From: Dehalogenimonas sp. WBC-2
GTDB lineage: Bacteria > Chloroflexota > Dehalococcoidia > Dehalococcoidales > Dehalococcoidaceae
Length of the DNA stretch: 64,000 bases
NCBI GenBank assembly: GCA_001005265.1
Contig: CP011392.1
Location: forward strand, 1,547,902 to 1,611,901
Direction: 5' to 3'
Part shown: positions 52,520 to 62,040 of the stretch, in pieces
Layout of the letters: each line of letters opens with the position of its first letter
How positions within the stretch are numbered: position 1 is the stretch's first letter
Program-made: the position numbers and the translations under genes
Notes under the pieces: model-generated
What the model was told of the DNA's origin: nothing
Databases searched by the model: none
What the model saw: only the letters and a program-made list of their open reading frames with translations

Positions 52520-55486
52520 TTAGACTACGCGGCGGGTGCGGACAATCAGGACGATCACCAGGATGGTCAGCAAGCCGCCGACACCGATGATTATCCAGAT
52601 GTAACCGGGAGTCTCAGACGCGGGTACGGTCAACGTGATGTTGCCCGGGGAGGTCTGAGTTACGGTCACCGGAGGAGTGGCGGCATCAGCAGTGCGGAAC
52701 ACGCTGGTGACCTCAGCGCCAGTGCCGGTGTTGGAAATGGCCCGTACCTGCCAGGTGTAGGTCGTGCCAGCCTTCAGCGCGGTCGCCGGAGCATAGAAGT
52801 TGTTGGCCACAGGAGTCCACGCGCCGGTCGGCAGCGTAGTGCCTTCGGTAATCCGGAACTCATAGCTGGTAGCGCCGGGAACTGCATCCCAGGCAAAGGT
52901 GCTGGTCAGGGCTACGCCCTGCGCACCGTGTACCGGGGACAGATGCGGGGTCCAGGTGGGAATCTCAGGAGGAGTGCCCACGCTCACCGAGGCCCTGAAG
53001 CTGGTTACCGGATATGTACCGCTAACCACAGCGAAGTCCTCAGCTACCCACAGGCTGACATAGTAAACCACATTGGAGGTCAGACCGGTGACGGCTACCG
53101 ATGTGCCGGCAGTATTGGTCACGGCGTTGCTGCCGTTAACGATGATGCCGGGACCATTGGCCGCAGTGTAGTAGTTGGTCTGCGCGACGGTGTTGACTAC
53201 CACACGGTAATCAACGAAACCGGCTCCCAGAATGCTGGCCAGCGTGTCAGCGCCTACCTTGAAGGCATCCCAGGAAACGGTGAACGAGGTCGGGGTGACA
53301 GCGGTGGCGGTAACCGCAGGAGCGGCTACATCCAGCGCCGGAGTGTAGGTCATGATGATACCATTGCCATTGATGGTCCACAGCTTGCCGTTGTAGACCC
53401 ACAGATCAATCTTGCTTTGGTCACGATGATCAAAACCAAGATCATTAGTGGCTTCATCAACGGTGGCATTGCCCTTGATGCGGCTCAGGGTGTCGCCGAT
53501 ACCATCATAGTCAATACCGTAAACGACACCGGTGCCCTCATCGGCGTTGCCGGCGGCAGGCATGGTGACCAGACCACTGTAACCAACATCAGTCTGGTTA
53601 GTGGTCAGGGCGGTCCAGGCGGTGGAAACGCCGTTGGTCATGCGGAAGATGTCGGTATCACCGCCAGTGGCATAACCGCTGGCGAAGACAGCACGATTGG
53701 TGGCGGAGTAGTCAGCCGCCGGAGTAACCAGGGCGAAATTGGTGGTACCGCCGCCAGTGGCGAAGGTGGCCATAGCAGTAGAGTTAGCGAATTTTAAGGT
53801 AGTCCAGGTCTGGCCGTTATCGGTGGAGTAGGCTACAGCAATAGTATCGGTAGTATTGTTATAAGCCGCAGCCAAGAGTTCTCCATTGGCAGCCATGCGG
53901 ATGTCGGAAACGACATAGTTGGCGCCAAACGGGCTGGATTCTACCCACCAGTAAGCGCTGGTATTGGTGGTGATGATGCCAGCATTAGAGCCGACAACTA
54001 CGGTGGAATTGCTCAACACCAGCAACGAGCGAACAGCATCGGCACCGCCGGTAATGCTGCCCGGGGCAGAGGACATGGCATCAAATTTGTTGCCATTCGT
54101 GGTGGAAACCCGAAGTGCGTTAGCTGAACTCTCTTCAGCCAGGAATACAGCCTTGTCGGTGGCATAGTTCGGGGAAACACGAACCATATCCTCAGCAATA
54201 CCAACAGCAATGCGTTCCCAGACGCCGCCGAAGTAGCGCCAGAGATTGTTGTTGTTGGTAATCATGAACATATCGCCATTGGAGGCGATGGCCAGGTCAT
54301 TGTCAAAGTCTTCACCAATGGTATCGTTGATCAGACTCCACTGGTTGAAGTAGCTCATGCCGTCAATAGTGACATTGAAAGCACCATTAGCACCGCCAAC
54401 GTTGAGAACATAGGCTTTCTTGTTGGCGGCATAATCCTTGTCAAACAGAACAAAGGCGGTAGCACCATTGCTGGAGCGCAGGGTAACAGCAGAGAAGCTG
54501 AAGCCAGCATTGGTGCTCTTGCGCACGGTGCCATCAGTGCGGCCAACCAGGATATTGGCAGTATTAGCATTGAATGAACCACTGATGTCTACATTTGAAG
54601 TCAAAGCGCTGGCATCAACGTTGGTAGGAGAGTTGCCGATCAAACGCCATAAACCACCGTCATTGGCATCAGTAATGGCAACAAAGTAGATCGGGTTGGT
54701 CATAACGTTGAAATCAGACGGGAAGGCAATGTCGGCGCCAGTAGCATCAGCACCGGAACCAATAACAGTATCAGCAACAGTAGCACCCCAGGCGCCACCA
54801 TTGACATTAACCTTAACAACAGTAGAAACACCGGTATTAACGCCAACAGCGACTACGGCACGATCAGTAGCAAAGGTCGGGGCCATAGCCAAGGCAATTA
54901 CCGGCAGACCAAAACTGGTGGTACCAACAGGATAGAGATTATTGAAGGGCTGGGTCTCATCCCAATAGTACACACCAATACCGGAACTACCACCATTGTT
55001 GGTACCGATCACAGCGAGATAATGGCCACTGAACACGGCAACATCAAGAGCGGTGATAGAATCACCGGTCGGTGCGTTTGCAATAGTGGTAAAAGTGGTA
55101 CCGCCGTCCATCGACTTAAAGAAGGTGGCAGCAGTAGCCACAAACACCACACCGGCTTCAGTATCCGAGGGAACAATGGCAATTACCGCACTTGTGAAAT
55201 CATCATTGGCAATTTCCCAAGTCCGGCCGCCGTCATCGGATTTGAGCACCATATAAGTGCCGCCATCTCTGACACTGGCGTAGAGCGCACCGTCAACCGG
55301 TGACTGCGCTAAAACATAAGACTGATCCAGAGCTGTATTCAGCACCATGCCAGTGGTGGACGGGAAGGGGCTGAAAGCACTCCATGACTGGGTAGCGGCG
55401 GAGACCGGTATGGCGGAGGTGATCAGCAAGCTGGTCATTATCGCCGCGGTCAGCACCACACTAAAAATTTTGTTTAACTTTTTCAT
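52520..55486 (-). CDS. Large S-layer-like surface protein with beta-propeller and FnIII repeats
   Basis: The 988-residue protein has a clear signal peptide (SVVLTAAIMTSLLITSAIPVSA, about 10-31). A long region (about 35-720) of repeated S-x-D-x-G-x-T-W-like and DGGRTWE motifs, as in sialidase/BNR-type beta-propellers, follows. FnIII-like modules lie near 770-950, and a C-terminal transmembrane helix (IWIIIGVGGLLTILVIVLIV) has an RTRR tail. It is probably anchored and highly expressed; a major surface-layer protein is the likely role, as described for Dehalococcoidia. AAAGGTCG precedes the ATG. Ala/Thr/Val-rich composition is typical of such proteins. Confidence 0.82.
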   Translation of the reverse strand: MKKLNKIFSVVLTAAIMTSLLITSAIPVSAATQSWSAFSPFPSTTGMVLNTALDQSYVLAQSPVDGALYASVRDGGTYMVLKSDDGGRTWEIANDDFTSAVIAIVPSDTEAGVVFVATAATFFKSMDGGTTFTTIANAPTGDSITALDVAVFSGHYLAVIGTNNGGSSGIGVYYWDETQPFNNLYPVGTTSFGLPVIALAMAPTFATDRAVVAVGVNTGVSTVVKVNVNGGAWGATVADTVIGSGADATGADIAFPSDFNVMTNPIYFVAITDANDGGLWRLIGNSPTNVDASALTSNVDISGSFNANTANILVGRTDGTVRKSTNAGFSFSAVTLRSSNGATAFVLFDKDYAANKKAYVLNVGGANGAFNVTIDGMSYFNQWSLINDTIGEDFDNDLAIASNGDMFMITNNNNLWRYFGGVWERIAVGIAEDMVRVSPNYATDKAVFLAEESSANALRVSTTNGNKFDAMSSAPGSITGGADAVRSLLVLSNSTVVVGSNAGIITTNTSAYWWVESSPFGANYVVSDIRMAANGELLAAAYNNTTDTIAVAYSTDNGQTWTTLKFANSTAMATFATGGGTTNFALVTPAADYSATNRAVFASGYATGGDTDIFRMTNGVSTAWTALTTNQTDVGYSGLVTMPAAGNADEGTGVVYGIDYDGIGDTLSRIKGNATVDEATNDLGFDHRDQSKIDLWVYNGKLWTINGNGIIMTYTPALDVAAPAVTATAVTPTSFTVSWDAFKVGADTLASILGAGFVDYRVVVNTVAQTNYYTAANGPGIIVNGSNAVTNTAGTSVAVTGLTSNVVYYVSLWVAEDFAVVSGTYPVTSFRASVSVGTPPEIPTWTPHLSPVHGAQGVALTSTFAWDAVPGATSYEFRITEGTTLPTGAWTPVANNFYAPATALKAGTTYTWQVRAISNTGTGAEVTSVFRTADAATPPVTVTQTSPGNITLTVPASETPGYIWIIIGVGGLLTILVIVLIVRTRRVV

Positions 55487-55910
55487 CGACCTTTAAATTT
55501 CCTTTTACGATTTATTTAGTTTTGGTTATTTTTATTGTCTTTGGTTATTCCCTTAGACATGTGGAAATCTGCATCACTATCACTTGCCAGCCTCATGGTT
55601 CTCTACACAATTACCTTATATAAAGGAAGCAAAGGCTTTAACGGCTCCTTTCGTATTCCATCACCTGCCTTTCATTATGTTTACGAGTAAATATCAAAAC
55701 AAACAACCATGCAGCCTGCTATTTCTGCACTATTAACATGATACCATGGGTGTCAATACCCCAGGGGGTGAATTACAAAAGTTCTTGGCCGGTTTCACTA
55801 CTGTATAAACGCCGGGTGAGGAATGAAGTTAGGGGGTAGGCTTTTTATGTCAATATAATGAAGCGCTAATATCAAATACTAAATTCCTAATGGCTGAAAC
55901 GGGGGAACAA
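55487..55910. other. Leader and promoter region of the S-layer-like gene
   Basis: A long AT-rich leader (about 130 bases) precedes the start at 55486. On the - strand TATATAAGG near 55620 is a possible -10, but spacing to any -35 is poor. No coding sequence is evident. Short TAATATCTAAATCCTAA-type repeats occur nearby and near 50585 and 56695. Confidence 0.35.
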
Positions 55911-55968
55911 CCGAGATTGCTTCGTTCCTTGCAATGACGATGGGGGGGGCTATATAAAGGAAGAGAGG
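55911..55968 (-). repeat. REP-like intergenic repeat (copy C)
   Basis: CCGAGATTGCTTCGTTCC and CTTGCAATGACGATGGGGGG precede a shared tail, TATATAAAGGAAGAGAGGG. The tail is also present after copies D and E, so the repeat unit is longer than the palindrome alone. Confidence 0.7.
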
Positions 55969-56070
55969 GCTGTTATTCCGTCGGCCATTGGTCGTGGCTA
56001 ATCCCCGCCTGGCGCAGGATTCTGGACAACACTTCCCCGAGTACTCACTCAGGACAGGCGGCGGGAGGAT

Positions 56071-56150
56071 ACCGAGATTGCTTCGTTCCTCGCAATGACG
56101 ATGGGGGAGTTTCGCAATGACGGAGTGGGGGTATATATAAGGAAGAGAGG
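56071..56150 (-). repeat. REP-like intergenic repeat (copy D)
   Basis: CCGAGATTGCTTCGTTCCTC and GCAATGACGATGGGGGAG, with a second partial GCAATGACGGAG at about 56113-56124, then TATATAAGGAAGAGAGGG. Lies just before the hicA end. Confidence 0.7.
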
Positions 56151-56181
56151 GTAATGCACTCTGCACTTCACAAATTTGAGG

Positions 56182-56406
56182 TTACTCTTTCAAGAGTCTG
56201 ACGAATTCATCAACGCTGACACCGATGCTGCGGAGGATGGATCTGAGGGTGCCACGATCTAATACATCATGCAGGGGAACGGTTACAGGTTTGCGGTCAA
56301 GGCAGCGCAATCTGGCATGGCTTCCTTTGGTCCTGGCTGCTACATAACCAAGTTTTTTCAGTGTTTCAATGCAATGAGTACCTGAAACAACAGGCAATGG
56401 AGGCAA
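56182..56406 (-). CDS. hicA: HicA-family toxin (mRNA interferase fold)
   Basis: The 74-residue protein starts with a TTG immediately after the hicB stop, reading PPLPVVSGTHCIETLKKLGYVAARTKGSHARLRC, the HicA double-stranded-RNA-binding-like motif with the catalytic histidine in KGSHARL. HicA cleaves mRNA and is neutralised by HicB. The pair is in the HicB-HicA order, as in some loci, and the coupled start gives tight stoichiometry. Confidence 0.85.
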   Translation of the reverse strand: MPPLPVVSGTHCIETLKKLGYVAARTKGSHARLRCLDRKPVTVPLHDVLDRGTLRSILRSIGVSVDEFVRLLKE

Positions 56407-56619
56407 TTAAACGCCGACCTCGACCTGTCCCAGGGTATATTTATCCGGCAGTTTCCAGCCTTCCGCTTCCATGCTCTCAAGGCATAGTTCTGCTGCTTCC
56501 TTTATATTGGCATAGGCCTGAGCGCGGGTTTTCCCCTGGGATATGCAGCCGGGCAGCACCGGCACTTCAGCCACGTAATAGCCGTCTTCACCGATTGAAA
56601 TAAGCACGGGCAGTTTCAT
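56407..56619 (-). CDS. hicB: HicB-family antitoxin
   Basis: The 70-residue protein has the HicB half-RNase-H-like core: VLISIGEDGYYVAEVPVLPGCISQGKTRAQAYANIKEAAELCLE. It lacks a clear C-terminal DNA-binding domain, being short. It should bind and inhibit the HicA encoded directly downstream. GGAGACATC precedes the ATG at 56619. Confidence 0.82.
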   Translation of the reverse strand: MKLPVLISIGEDGYYVAEVPVLPGCISQGKTRAQAYANIKEAAELCLESMEAEGWKLPDKYTLGQVEVGV

Positions 56620-56738
56620 GATGTCTCCGCCGTTTTGATATTAACCAGTATAGGCTATAGGGCGGGGAGGGGCAAGGGGGAACGAATACCTAAACCCTAA
56701 TATCTAAATGCTAATAATCAAACAGGGAGGACGGGAAA

Positions 56739-56803
56739 ACCGAGATTGCTTCGGCGTAGCCTCGCAATGACGGAGGGGGCGATGTATATATTAAAGGAAG
56801 GGG
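56739..56803 (-). repeat. REP-like intergenic repeat (copy E)
   Basis: CCGAGATTGCTTCGGCGTAG and CCTCGCAATGACGGAGGGGG, followed by GATGTATATATTAAAGGAAG. It lies in the 357-base gene-less stretch between hicB and rho, which also contains short TAATATCTAAATGC repeats and nothing else supported. Confidence 0.7.
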
Positions 56804-56976
56804 GTGTTTAGTATTGTTCTGATTTAGTTGTTTTCCACTTACTTGGTGAGGGATATATCATGCTGAACAACCAATGTGGAACGATACCTGGTGTTTTAAA
56901 CCTTTGGTATTTGAGGCGGGGGTGCTGCTTCTCGGCAGCCCCCCCCCTACTGGATTTACTTCCTTATTATATACCG

Positions 56977-58335
56977 CTATGGTTTTTCCCGTGTCAGGTT
57001 GGTCAAGAACTCATTATTGTTGCGGCTCTTCTTAAGCTTGTCCAATACGCGCTCGGTAACTTCAGCAAAGTTGTTGGAGTCATCGGCGATGATACCCACC
57101 ATGCGGCGCAGTAGTTGTACCTGCTTGAAGGTGGCTTCCGGCAGCAGCAGTTCTTCACGGCGGGTGCCGGAGCGGGGGATATCAATGGCCGGGAAGACGC
57201 GGCGTTCAGCCAGGCGGCGGTCAAGATGCAGTTCCATATTGCCGGTGCCTTTGAATTCCTCATAGATGACGTCATCCATACGGGAGCCGGTATCCACCAA
57301 GCAGGTGGCGATAATAGTTAAAGAACCGCCTTCAGCGGTGTTGCGGGCGGCACCGAAGAACTTCTTGGCAGGGTGCAGCGCCACGGGATCAAGACCACCG
57401 GACAGGGTGCGGCCGGAAGGGGGCATAGCCAGGTTGTAGGCGCGGGTGAGGCGGGTGATGCCGTCGAGAAGGATAAAGACGTCCTTGCCGCTTTCCACCA
57501 TACGTTTGGCACGTTCCAAAGCCAGTTCGGCAACGCGGGTCTGGTTTTCAACCGCTTCATCAAAGGTGGCGGCCATGACCTCTCCTTTAACGGAGCGGCG
57601 CATGTCGGTGACCTCTTCAGGACGTTCACCGATAAGGACGATCATCATGTGAATATCGTTATAATTGGTGGTGGCGGCATTGGCGATGTTCTTCAAAAGC
57701 ATGGTTTTGCCGGCCTTGGGCGGCGATACCACCATGCCCCGCTGGCCACGGCCGATGGGAGCAACCAGGTTGATCAGGCGGGTAGAGAGCATGTTAGGCT
57801 CAGTTTCCAGATTCAACAACCGGTCAGGGAAAGTAGGAGTCAGGGAACCGAAATAGGGACGGCGCTTGGCGGCCTCAGGGTTCAGATCATTGATGGCCTC
57901 AACACGAAGCAAACTGTAGTATTTCTCACCGGGCTTGGCATGGCGGGACTGACCGATGACCATGTCTCCGGTGCGCAGACCGAAGCGGCGGACCTGTGAC
58001 TGCGAGACGTAAATATCAGAAGGCGAAGGCAGCAGCGACGCCTGGCGCAGGAAGCCGTAGCCATCCGGCATGATCTCAAGAATACCGGAGCAGAAGATGT
58101 TGCCCTGCATCTCGGTGGACGCCTGCAGCAGCCGAAGCACTATCTCCTGCTTCTTGGCGCCGGTGACACCGGTCAGCTTCATGCGCTTGGCCAGTTCCAG
58201 CAGATCCTCCCGGCTCATCGTCTCCAGGGTGGATAATCCGAGCGCCGGAGGCGGCGGCGGCGGGGCGGGGGGCTGGGGCGGTGAAGGTGCCATTTGAAAT
58301 GGTTCCGGGGTTTCGGTGGGATCAATTTCGGTCAT
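56977..58335 (-). CDS. rho: Transcription termination factor Rho
   Basis: The 452-residue protein starts with a proline-rich linker ([17 protein letters not shown], about 17-33), then the Rho N-terminal domain and the cold-shock-like RNA-binding domain (DGYGFLR). The ATPase domain has Walker [22 protein letters not shown] and the [13 protein letters not shown] motif near the Walker B position. Rho ends transcription at C-rich sites. GGAG TATCATT precedes the ATG. The proline-rich N-terminal insertion is a lineage feature. Confidence 0.96.
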   Translation of the reverse strand: MTEIDPTETPEPFQMAPSPPQPPAPPPPPPALGLSTLETMSREDLLELAKRMKLTGVTGAKKQEIVLRLLQASTEMQGNIFCSGILEIMPDGYGFLRQASLLPSPSDIYVSQSQVRRFGLRTGDMVIGQSRHAKPGEKYYSLLRVEAINDLNPEAAKRRPYFGSLTPTFPDRLLNLETEPNMLSTRLINLVAPIGRGQRGMVVSPPKAGKTMLLKNIANAATTNYNDIHMMIVLIGERPEEVTDMRRSVKGEVMAATFDEAVENQTRVAELALERAKRMVESGKDVFILLDGITRLTRAYNLAMPPSGRTLSGGLDPVALHPAKKFFGAARNTAEGGSLTIIATCLVDTGSRMDDVIYEEFKGTGNMELHLDRRLAERRVFPAIDIPRSGTRREELLLPEATFKQVQLLRRMVGIIADDSNNFAEVTERVLDKLKKSRNNNEFLTNLTREKP

Positions 58336-58351
58336 AATGATACTCCAGTTA

Positions 58352-58537
58352 TCAGCTATCAGCTATCAGTTTTTTTGTTTTGATTTTTTGGATCAAAGCG
58401 GTCAACATACCACAGCGCCTCATCTGAGAAGTAAGGCTGTAAACTTCAGTGCTCGGAAACCTACTGGTCATTCTATACACATCAATTGCCAGATCATGCG
58501 CTTTCTGCCAAACATTAAGCTTCTTGAAATCTTGCAT
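58352..58537 (-). pseudogene. Truncated four-helix-bundle (23S rRNA intervening-sequence) protein
   Basis: The frame reads QDFKKLNVWQKAHDLAIDVYRMTSRFPSTEVYSLTSQMRRC, the N terminus of the four-helix-bundle IVP family, then departs into MLTALIQKIKTKKLIADS and stops at 61 residues, about half the usual length. A fuller relative is at 59340-59651. The departure point lies before the SIPANIAEGCGR signature, so the protein is broken. Confidence 0.7.
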
Positions 58538-58598
58538 CTGCCAGTTATCGTTTCATAATCATAAAACTGACTACTGAAAACTGACGGCTGGCAACTTC

Positions 58599-59264
58599 TT
58601 ACTCGTTCGTTGCACCACTCTTCTTCCAGTCGGCCAGAAATTGGTCTATGCCTTTGTCTGTCAAGGGGTGTTTAAGCATTTGTTCAAGGATTTTATAGGG
58701 AATAGTAGCGATGTGGGCTCCTGCTTTGGCTGCGGCGATACAATGCAGCGGGTGGCGAATAGAGGCAGCAATGACTTCGGTATCGAAGCAGTACATATCA
58801 TATATCTCAATGATGTCTTTTACAACCTGCATGCCGTCATGGCCGATATCATCCAGGCGTCCGACAAAAGGGCTGATAAAAGCCGCGCCGGCGTGGGCGG
58901 CCAGGAGCGCCTGATTGGCCGAGAAACACAGCGTCATATTAACCTGAATGCCATCTTTTGCCAGTTCACGGGTGGCTTGAAGGCCCTCAGCATTGGTCGG
59001 CAGCTTGACTACCACATTATCCGGCGCCCAGGTGTGGAAACGCCTGCCGTCGGCAACCATCTCAGAGACGGTCTCAGAGACGACTTCAACGGAGATGGGC
59101 GAGGCGGGGGGCAGTATGCCGACAATCTCTTTAATCACCGACTGGTAGCTCTTGTGTCCGGCGCGGGCTACCAGCGTCGGGTTGGTGGTTACACCATGAA
59201 CCACGCCCATGGCGGCCCCTTTTTTGATCTCTTCAATGTCGGCAGTATCTAAGAAAATGCGCAT
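58599..59264 (-). CDS. Small transaldolase / fructose-6-phosphate aldolase
   Basis: From ATG 59264 (AAGGAG upstream; a start one codon earlier is possible), the product is 221 residues. It begins RIFLDTADIEEIKKG and has GVTTNPTLVARAG, DNVVVKLPTNAEGL (Schiff-base lysine) and VNMTLCFSANQALLAA with PFVGRLDDIG. This is the short TalC/MipB class. It may act as transaldolase in the pentose phosphate pathway. The two adjacent four-helix-bundle genes bracket it. Confidence 0.92.
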   Translation of the reverse strand: MRIFLDTADIEEIKKGAAMGVVHGVTTNPTLVARAGHKSYQSVIKEIVGILPPASPISVEVVSETVSEMVADGRRFHTWAPDNVVVKLPTNAEGLQATRELAKDGIQVNMTLCFSANQALLAAHAGAAFISPFVGRLDDIGHDGMQVVKDIIEIYDMYCFDTEVIAASIRHPLHCIAAAKAGAHIATIPYKILEQMLKHPLTDKGIDQFLADWKKSGATNE

Positions 59265-59339
59265 CAATGACTCCTTAAGAAGCTGTCAGCTATCAGTTGT
59301 CAGCGTTCAGCTTCTGAATTAGTGACGTTATCATCCGTT

Positions 59340-59651
59340 TTATCTCGCAAACTTGGCTGTCAAGTTCTCCGTGGTCTTCTGTTTTAATGTATTCAAATCA
59401 CTAGCTAGCAAGAGGTGATATTCTAATTCACTGGCAGAACCCATGGCAATTCCCAAAAACCTACCAAACTCTGCCTCTCCCTTACGGCCGCAGCCCTCGG
59501 CTATATTAGCCGGAATTGAGACACTGCACCGGCGTATCTGGGAAGTGAGCCCGTAAGCTTCATCGCGAGGGAAATCCTTTGTGATTTTGTAAACCGCGAG
59601 TGTCAGCCGATGGGCTTTATCCCAAACATTCAGTTTCCTGAAATCTCTCAT
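59340..59651 (-). CDS. Four-helix-bundle protein (23S rRNA intervening-sequence family)
   Basis: The 103-residue protein has RDFRKLNVWDKAHRLTLAVY, LTSQIRRCSVSIPANIAEGCGRKG, FLGIAMGSASELEYHLLLA, the family's main signatures. It is slightly short at the C terminus, ending in TTENLTAKFAR rather than the usual helix. Family function is unknown. Its partner at 58352 is truncated. Confidence 0.8.
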   Translation of the reverse strand: MRDFRKLNVWDKAHRLTLAVYKITKDFPRDEAYGLTSQIRRCSVSIPANIAEGCGRKGEAEFGRFLGIAMGSASELEYHLLLASDLNTLKQKTTENLTAKFAR

Positions 59652-59673
59652 ATTATCGGTTAATGGTTTTCTA

Positions 59674-61335
59674 TCATGGACCCGCTGATGGCTGAGAGCT
59701 GACGGCCGTCAGCGGCAGGGCTGTCTGGGCACCCTCACGCAAGACATTCATGGCGGCGCCGACAAAGTCACGGAACAACGGCTGCGGCTTGCCGGGGCGG
59801 GAGGTGAACTCCGGGTGGAACTGGCAAGCCACCATCCAGGGATGATCCTTGATCTCACAGATTTCCACCAGTTTACGATCCGGCGACAGCCCGGAAAAAA
59901 TCATACCAGCGGATTCATATTGCTGCCAGTAGTTATTATTGAATTCAAAGCGGTGACGGTGGCGTTCATGCACCAGTTGCTGACTATAAGCGGCGGCCGC
60001 TTTGCTGCCGGGCTTAAGCTGGCACGGCCAGTTACCCAGGCGCATGGTGCCGCCCTTGCCGCAGATATCCTTTTGTTCCGGCATGATATCGATGACCGGA
60101 TGGGCGGTTCCGGTATCAAATTCGGTGGAATTGGCGTGTTCGGCAGCGATGACGTTGCGCCCGAATTCAATGACCATTATCTGAAGTCCCAGACACAACC
60201 CGAAATAAGGCACCTTGTGAACACGGGCATATTCGGCGGCCTTAATCATGCCTTCAATACCACGGTCGCCGAAACCGCCGGGAACAATGATGCCCTGAGC
60301 GTGGTCCAGGAGTCTCTCACCACCGGGTTTCTCCAGGTCTTCAGATTGTATCCAATCTATCTGAACTTTGCGGCCGTGATGCAGCCCGGCATGAGATAAG
60401 GCTTCACGTACCGAATAGTAAGCGTCCTTAAGTTCAACATATTTGCCGACGAGGGCGATCCTGATTGGGTCGCAGGCACCTTTCAAACAGTCAATCATCG
60501 CCCGCCATTCATCAAGTTGCGGCGGTCCGGCCTTGAGGTCAAGGCGGCGCACCAGAAAATCACCCAGCCCCTCTGATTCAAGCACCAGCGGCACTTCATA
60601 TACGGTTTCAACGGTGGGCGCAAAGATGACCGCCTCACGGTCAACATCGCAGAAAAGTGAGATTTTATCGCGGATGCTCTCCGGAATAGGTACGTCGGAA
60701 CGCAGAACAATGACGTCCGGCTGGATACCGATGCGGCGGAGCTCATTGACGCTATGCTGCGTCGGTTTGGTTTTAAGTTCCTGAGTAGGAACTATATAAG
60801 GTAACAGCGTCACGTGAATATAAAGCACATTGTCACGGCCAACATCTTTGCGCATCTGCCGGATGGCTTCCAGAAACGGCTGGCCTTCAATGTCGCCGAC
60901 GGTGCCGCCGACTTCAATCAGCACCACATCGGCGCCGGACTTTTCGGCCAGCTTGTGGAAGCGGGATTTGATCTCACCGGTCAAGTGTGGCACAACCTGG
61001 ATAGTGCCGCCCAGATAATCGCCGCGGCGCTCTTTGGCGATAACGGCGGAATAGACCTGGCCGGAGGTGACGTTAGATTCGGCAGAGAGGTCAATGTCAA
61101 TGAACCGCTCGTAATTGCCGAGGTCAAGATCAGTTTCGGCACCGTCACCGGTGACAAAGACCTCACCATGCTGGTAAGGCGACATGGTGCCCGGATCTAC
61201 GTTTAAATAGGGGTCTAGTTTCTGTACCGAAACGCGCACGCCCCGGCTTTTCAGTACAGTCCCGATGCTGGCGACAGTGATACCCTTGCCTACGGAACTG
61301 ACCACGCCGCCGGTCACGAAGATGTACTTAACCAT
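59674..61335 (-). CDS. pyrG: CTP synthase
   Basis: The 553-residue protein has KYIFVTGGVVSSVGKGITVASIG (synthetase P-loop), DPYLNVDPGTMSPYQHGEV and a C-terminal glutamine amidotransferase domain with GLCLGLQIMVIEFGRN (Cys) and HPEF near the end. It makes CTP from UTP and glutamine. The frame ends in a tail rich in Ser/Ala/Gln. No clear Shine-Dalgarno is seen; the AT-rich upstream region may hold a promoter. Confidence 0.96.
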   Translation of the reverse strand: MVKYIFVTGGVVSSVGKGITVASIGTVLKSRGVRVSVQKLDPYLNVDPGTMSPYQHGEVFVTGDGAETDLDLGNYERFIDIDLSAESNVTSGQVYSAVIAKERRGDYLGGTIQVVPHLTGEIKSRFHKLAEKSGADVVLIEVGGTVGDIEGQPFLEAIRQMRKDVGRDNVLYIHVTLLPYIVPTQELKTKPTQHSVNELRRIGIQPDVIVLRSDVPIPESIRDKISLFCDVDREAVIFAPTVETVYEVPLVLESEGLGDFLVRRLDLKAGPPQLDEWRAMIDCLKGACDPIRIALVGKYVELKDAYYSVREALSHAGLHHGRKVQIDWIQSEDLEKPGGERLLDHAQGIIVPGGFGDRGIEGMIKAAEYARVHKVPYFGLCLGLQIMVIEFGRNVIAAEHANSTEFDTGTAHPVIDIMPEQKDICGKGGTMRLGNWPCQLKPGSKAAAAYSQQLVHERHRHRFEFNNNYWQQYESAGMIFSGLSPDRKLVEICEIKDHPWMVACQFHPEFTSRPGKPQPLFRDFVGAAMNVLREGAQTALPLTAVSSQPSAGP

Positions 61336-61503
61336 TTAATAGCATACCGAACGTCCTGAAATGTTTGTTGTGATGTTCATTGGAAACGGACTCATTGGGG
61401 AAAATCTCAAGCCCGTAGCTCATTATAGGAGCGGGTAAGATGGATGTCAACTGGTTGCACCAAAAGTTATTTTAGCCTCAATTTGAAGTGCTGATACTGG
61501 CAG

Positions 61504-62040
61504 CTAAGCTTTTGTTCTTTTTTGGCGACGAACCAAGGTCATAAAAGCCAGCAGGCCGCGCATGATTTCTGTTGGTGTCGGCGGGTTACCCGGAATCTTG
61601 AAAGCCACTGGCAGTATTCTATCTGCCCCGCCAAGCACCGCAAAACTGTCATTGAGCAAGCCGGTGCCGCAGGCATCATCACCTACCGCCACCACCCACC
61701 CCGGCTGGGGCATGGCATGGTAAGTCTTACGCACAGCCTCAGCCATATTCAAGGTAACGGCACCGGTAATGATGATGACGTCAGCATGACGCGGTGAGGC
61801 CACAAAACTGATGCCAAAGCGCTCGACGTCATAATAAGGGGTAGAGAGATTGTTAAGCTCAATTTCTGCCGCATTATCACTGCCGGAGTCCAATGCCCTG
61901 ATAGCCAGACTGCGGCCAAAAACCTGATCGATTTCACCTTTTAACGACAGCCCGATTTGATCTAACTCCTTGTCATAAAGAGAGATAGCCGAGGCATACT
62001 TCGGTTTAAACATATTGCCGATTATTTTTTGAAGACTCAT
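61504..62040 (-). CDS. Complex I-like small subunit (NuoB/HycG family) lacking cluster cysteines
   Basis: The 178-residue protein aligns with the NuoB/HycG small subunit: ALDSGSDNAAEIEL, VVAVGDDACGTG and PGNPPTPTEIM. In the family the equivalent sequences are GSCNGCEIE, G-x-CA and PGCPPRP. Here the ligand positions are D55, A58, D122 and N152, so all four Fe-S cysteines are missing. The subunit is part of the operon with the genes at 62037 and 63619 and starts with ATGA overlap. It may be a structural rather than redox subunit, as in energy-converting hydrogenase-related (Ehr) complexes. Confidence 0.85.
   Translation of the reverse strand: MSLQKIIGNMFKPKYASAISLYDKELDQIGLSLKGEIDQVFGRSLAIRALDSGSDNAAEIELNNLSTPYYDVERFGISFVASPRHADVIIITGAVTLNMAEAVRKTYHAMPQPGWVVAVGDDACGTGLLNDSFAVLGGADRILPVAFKIPGNPPTPTEIMRGLLAFMTLVRRQKRTKA

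Noticed and set aside
57373-57999. A 208-codon frame on the + strand opposite rho
   Set aside because: It runs fully antisense to a conserved rho gene and its sequence is low complexity Gly/His-rich, as expected from the complementary strand.
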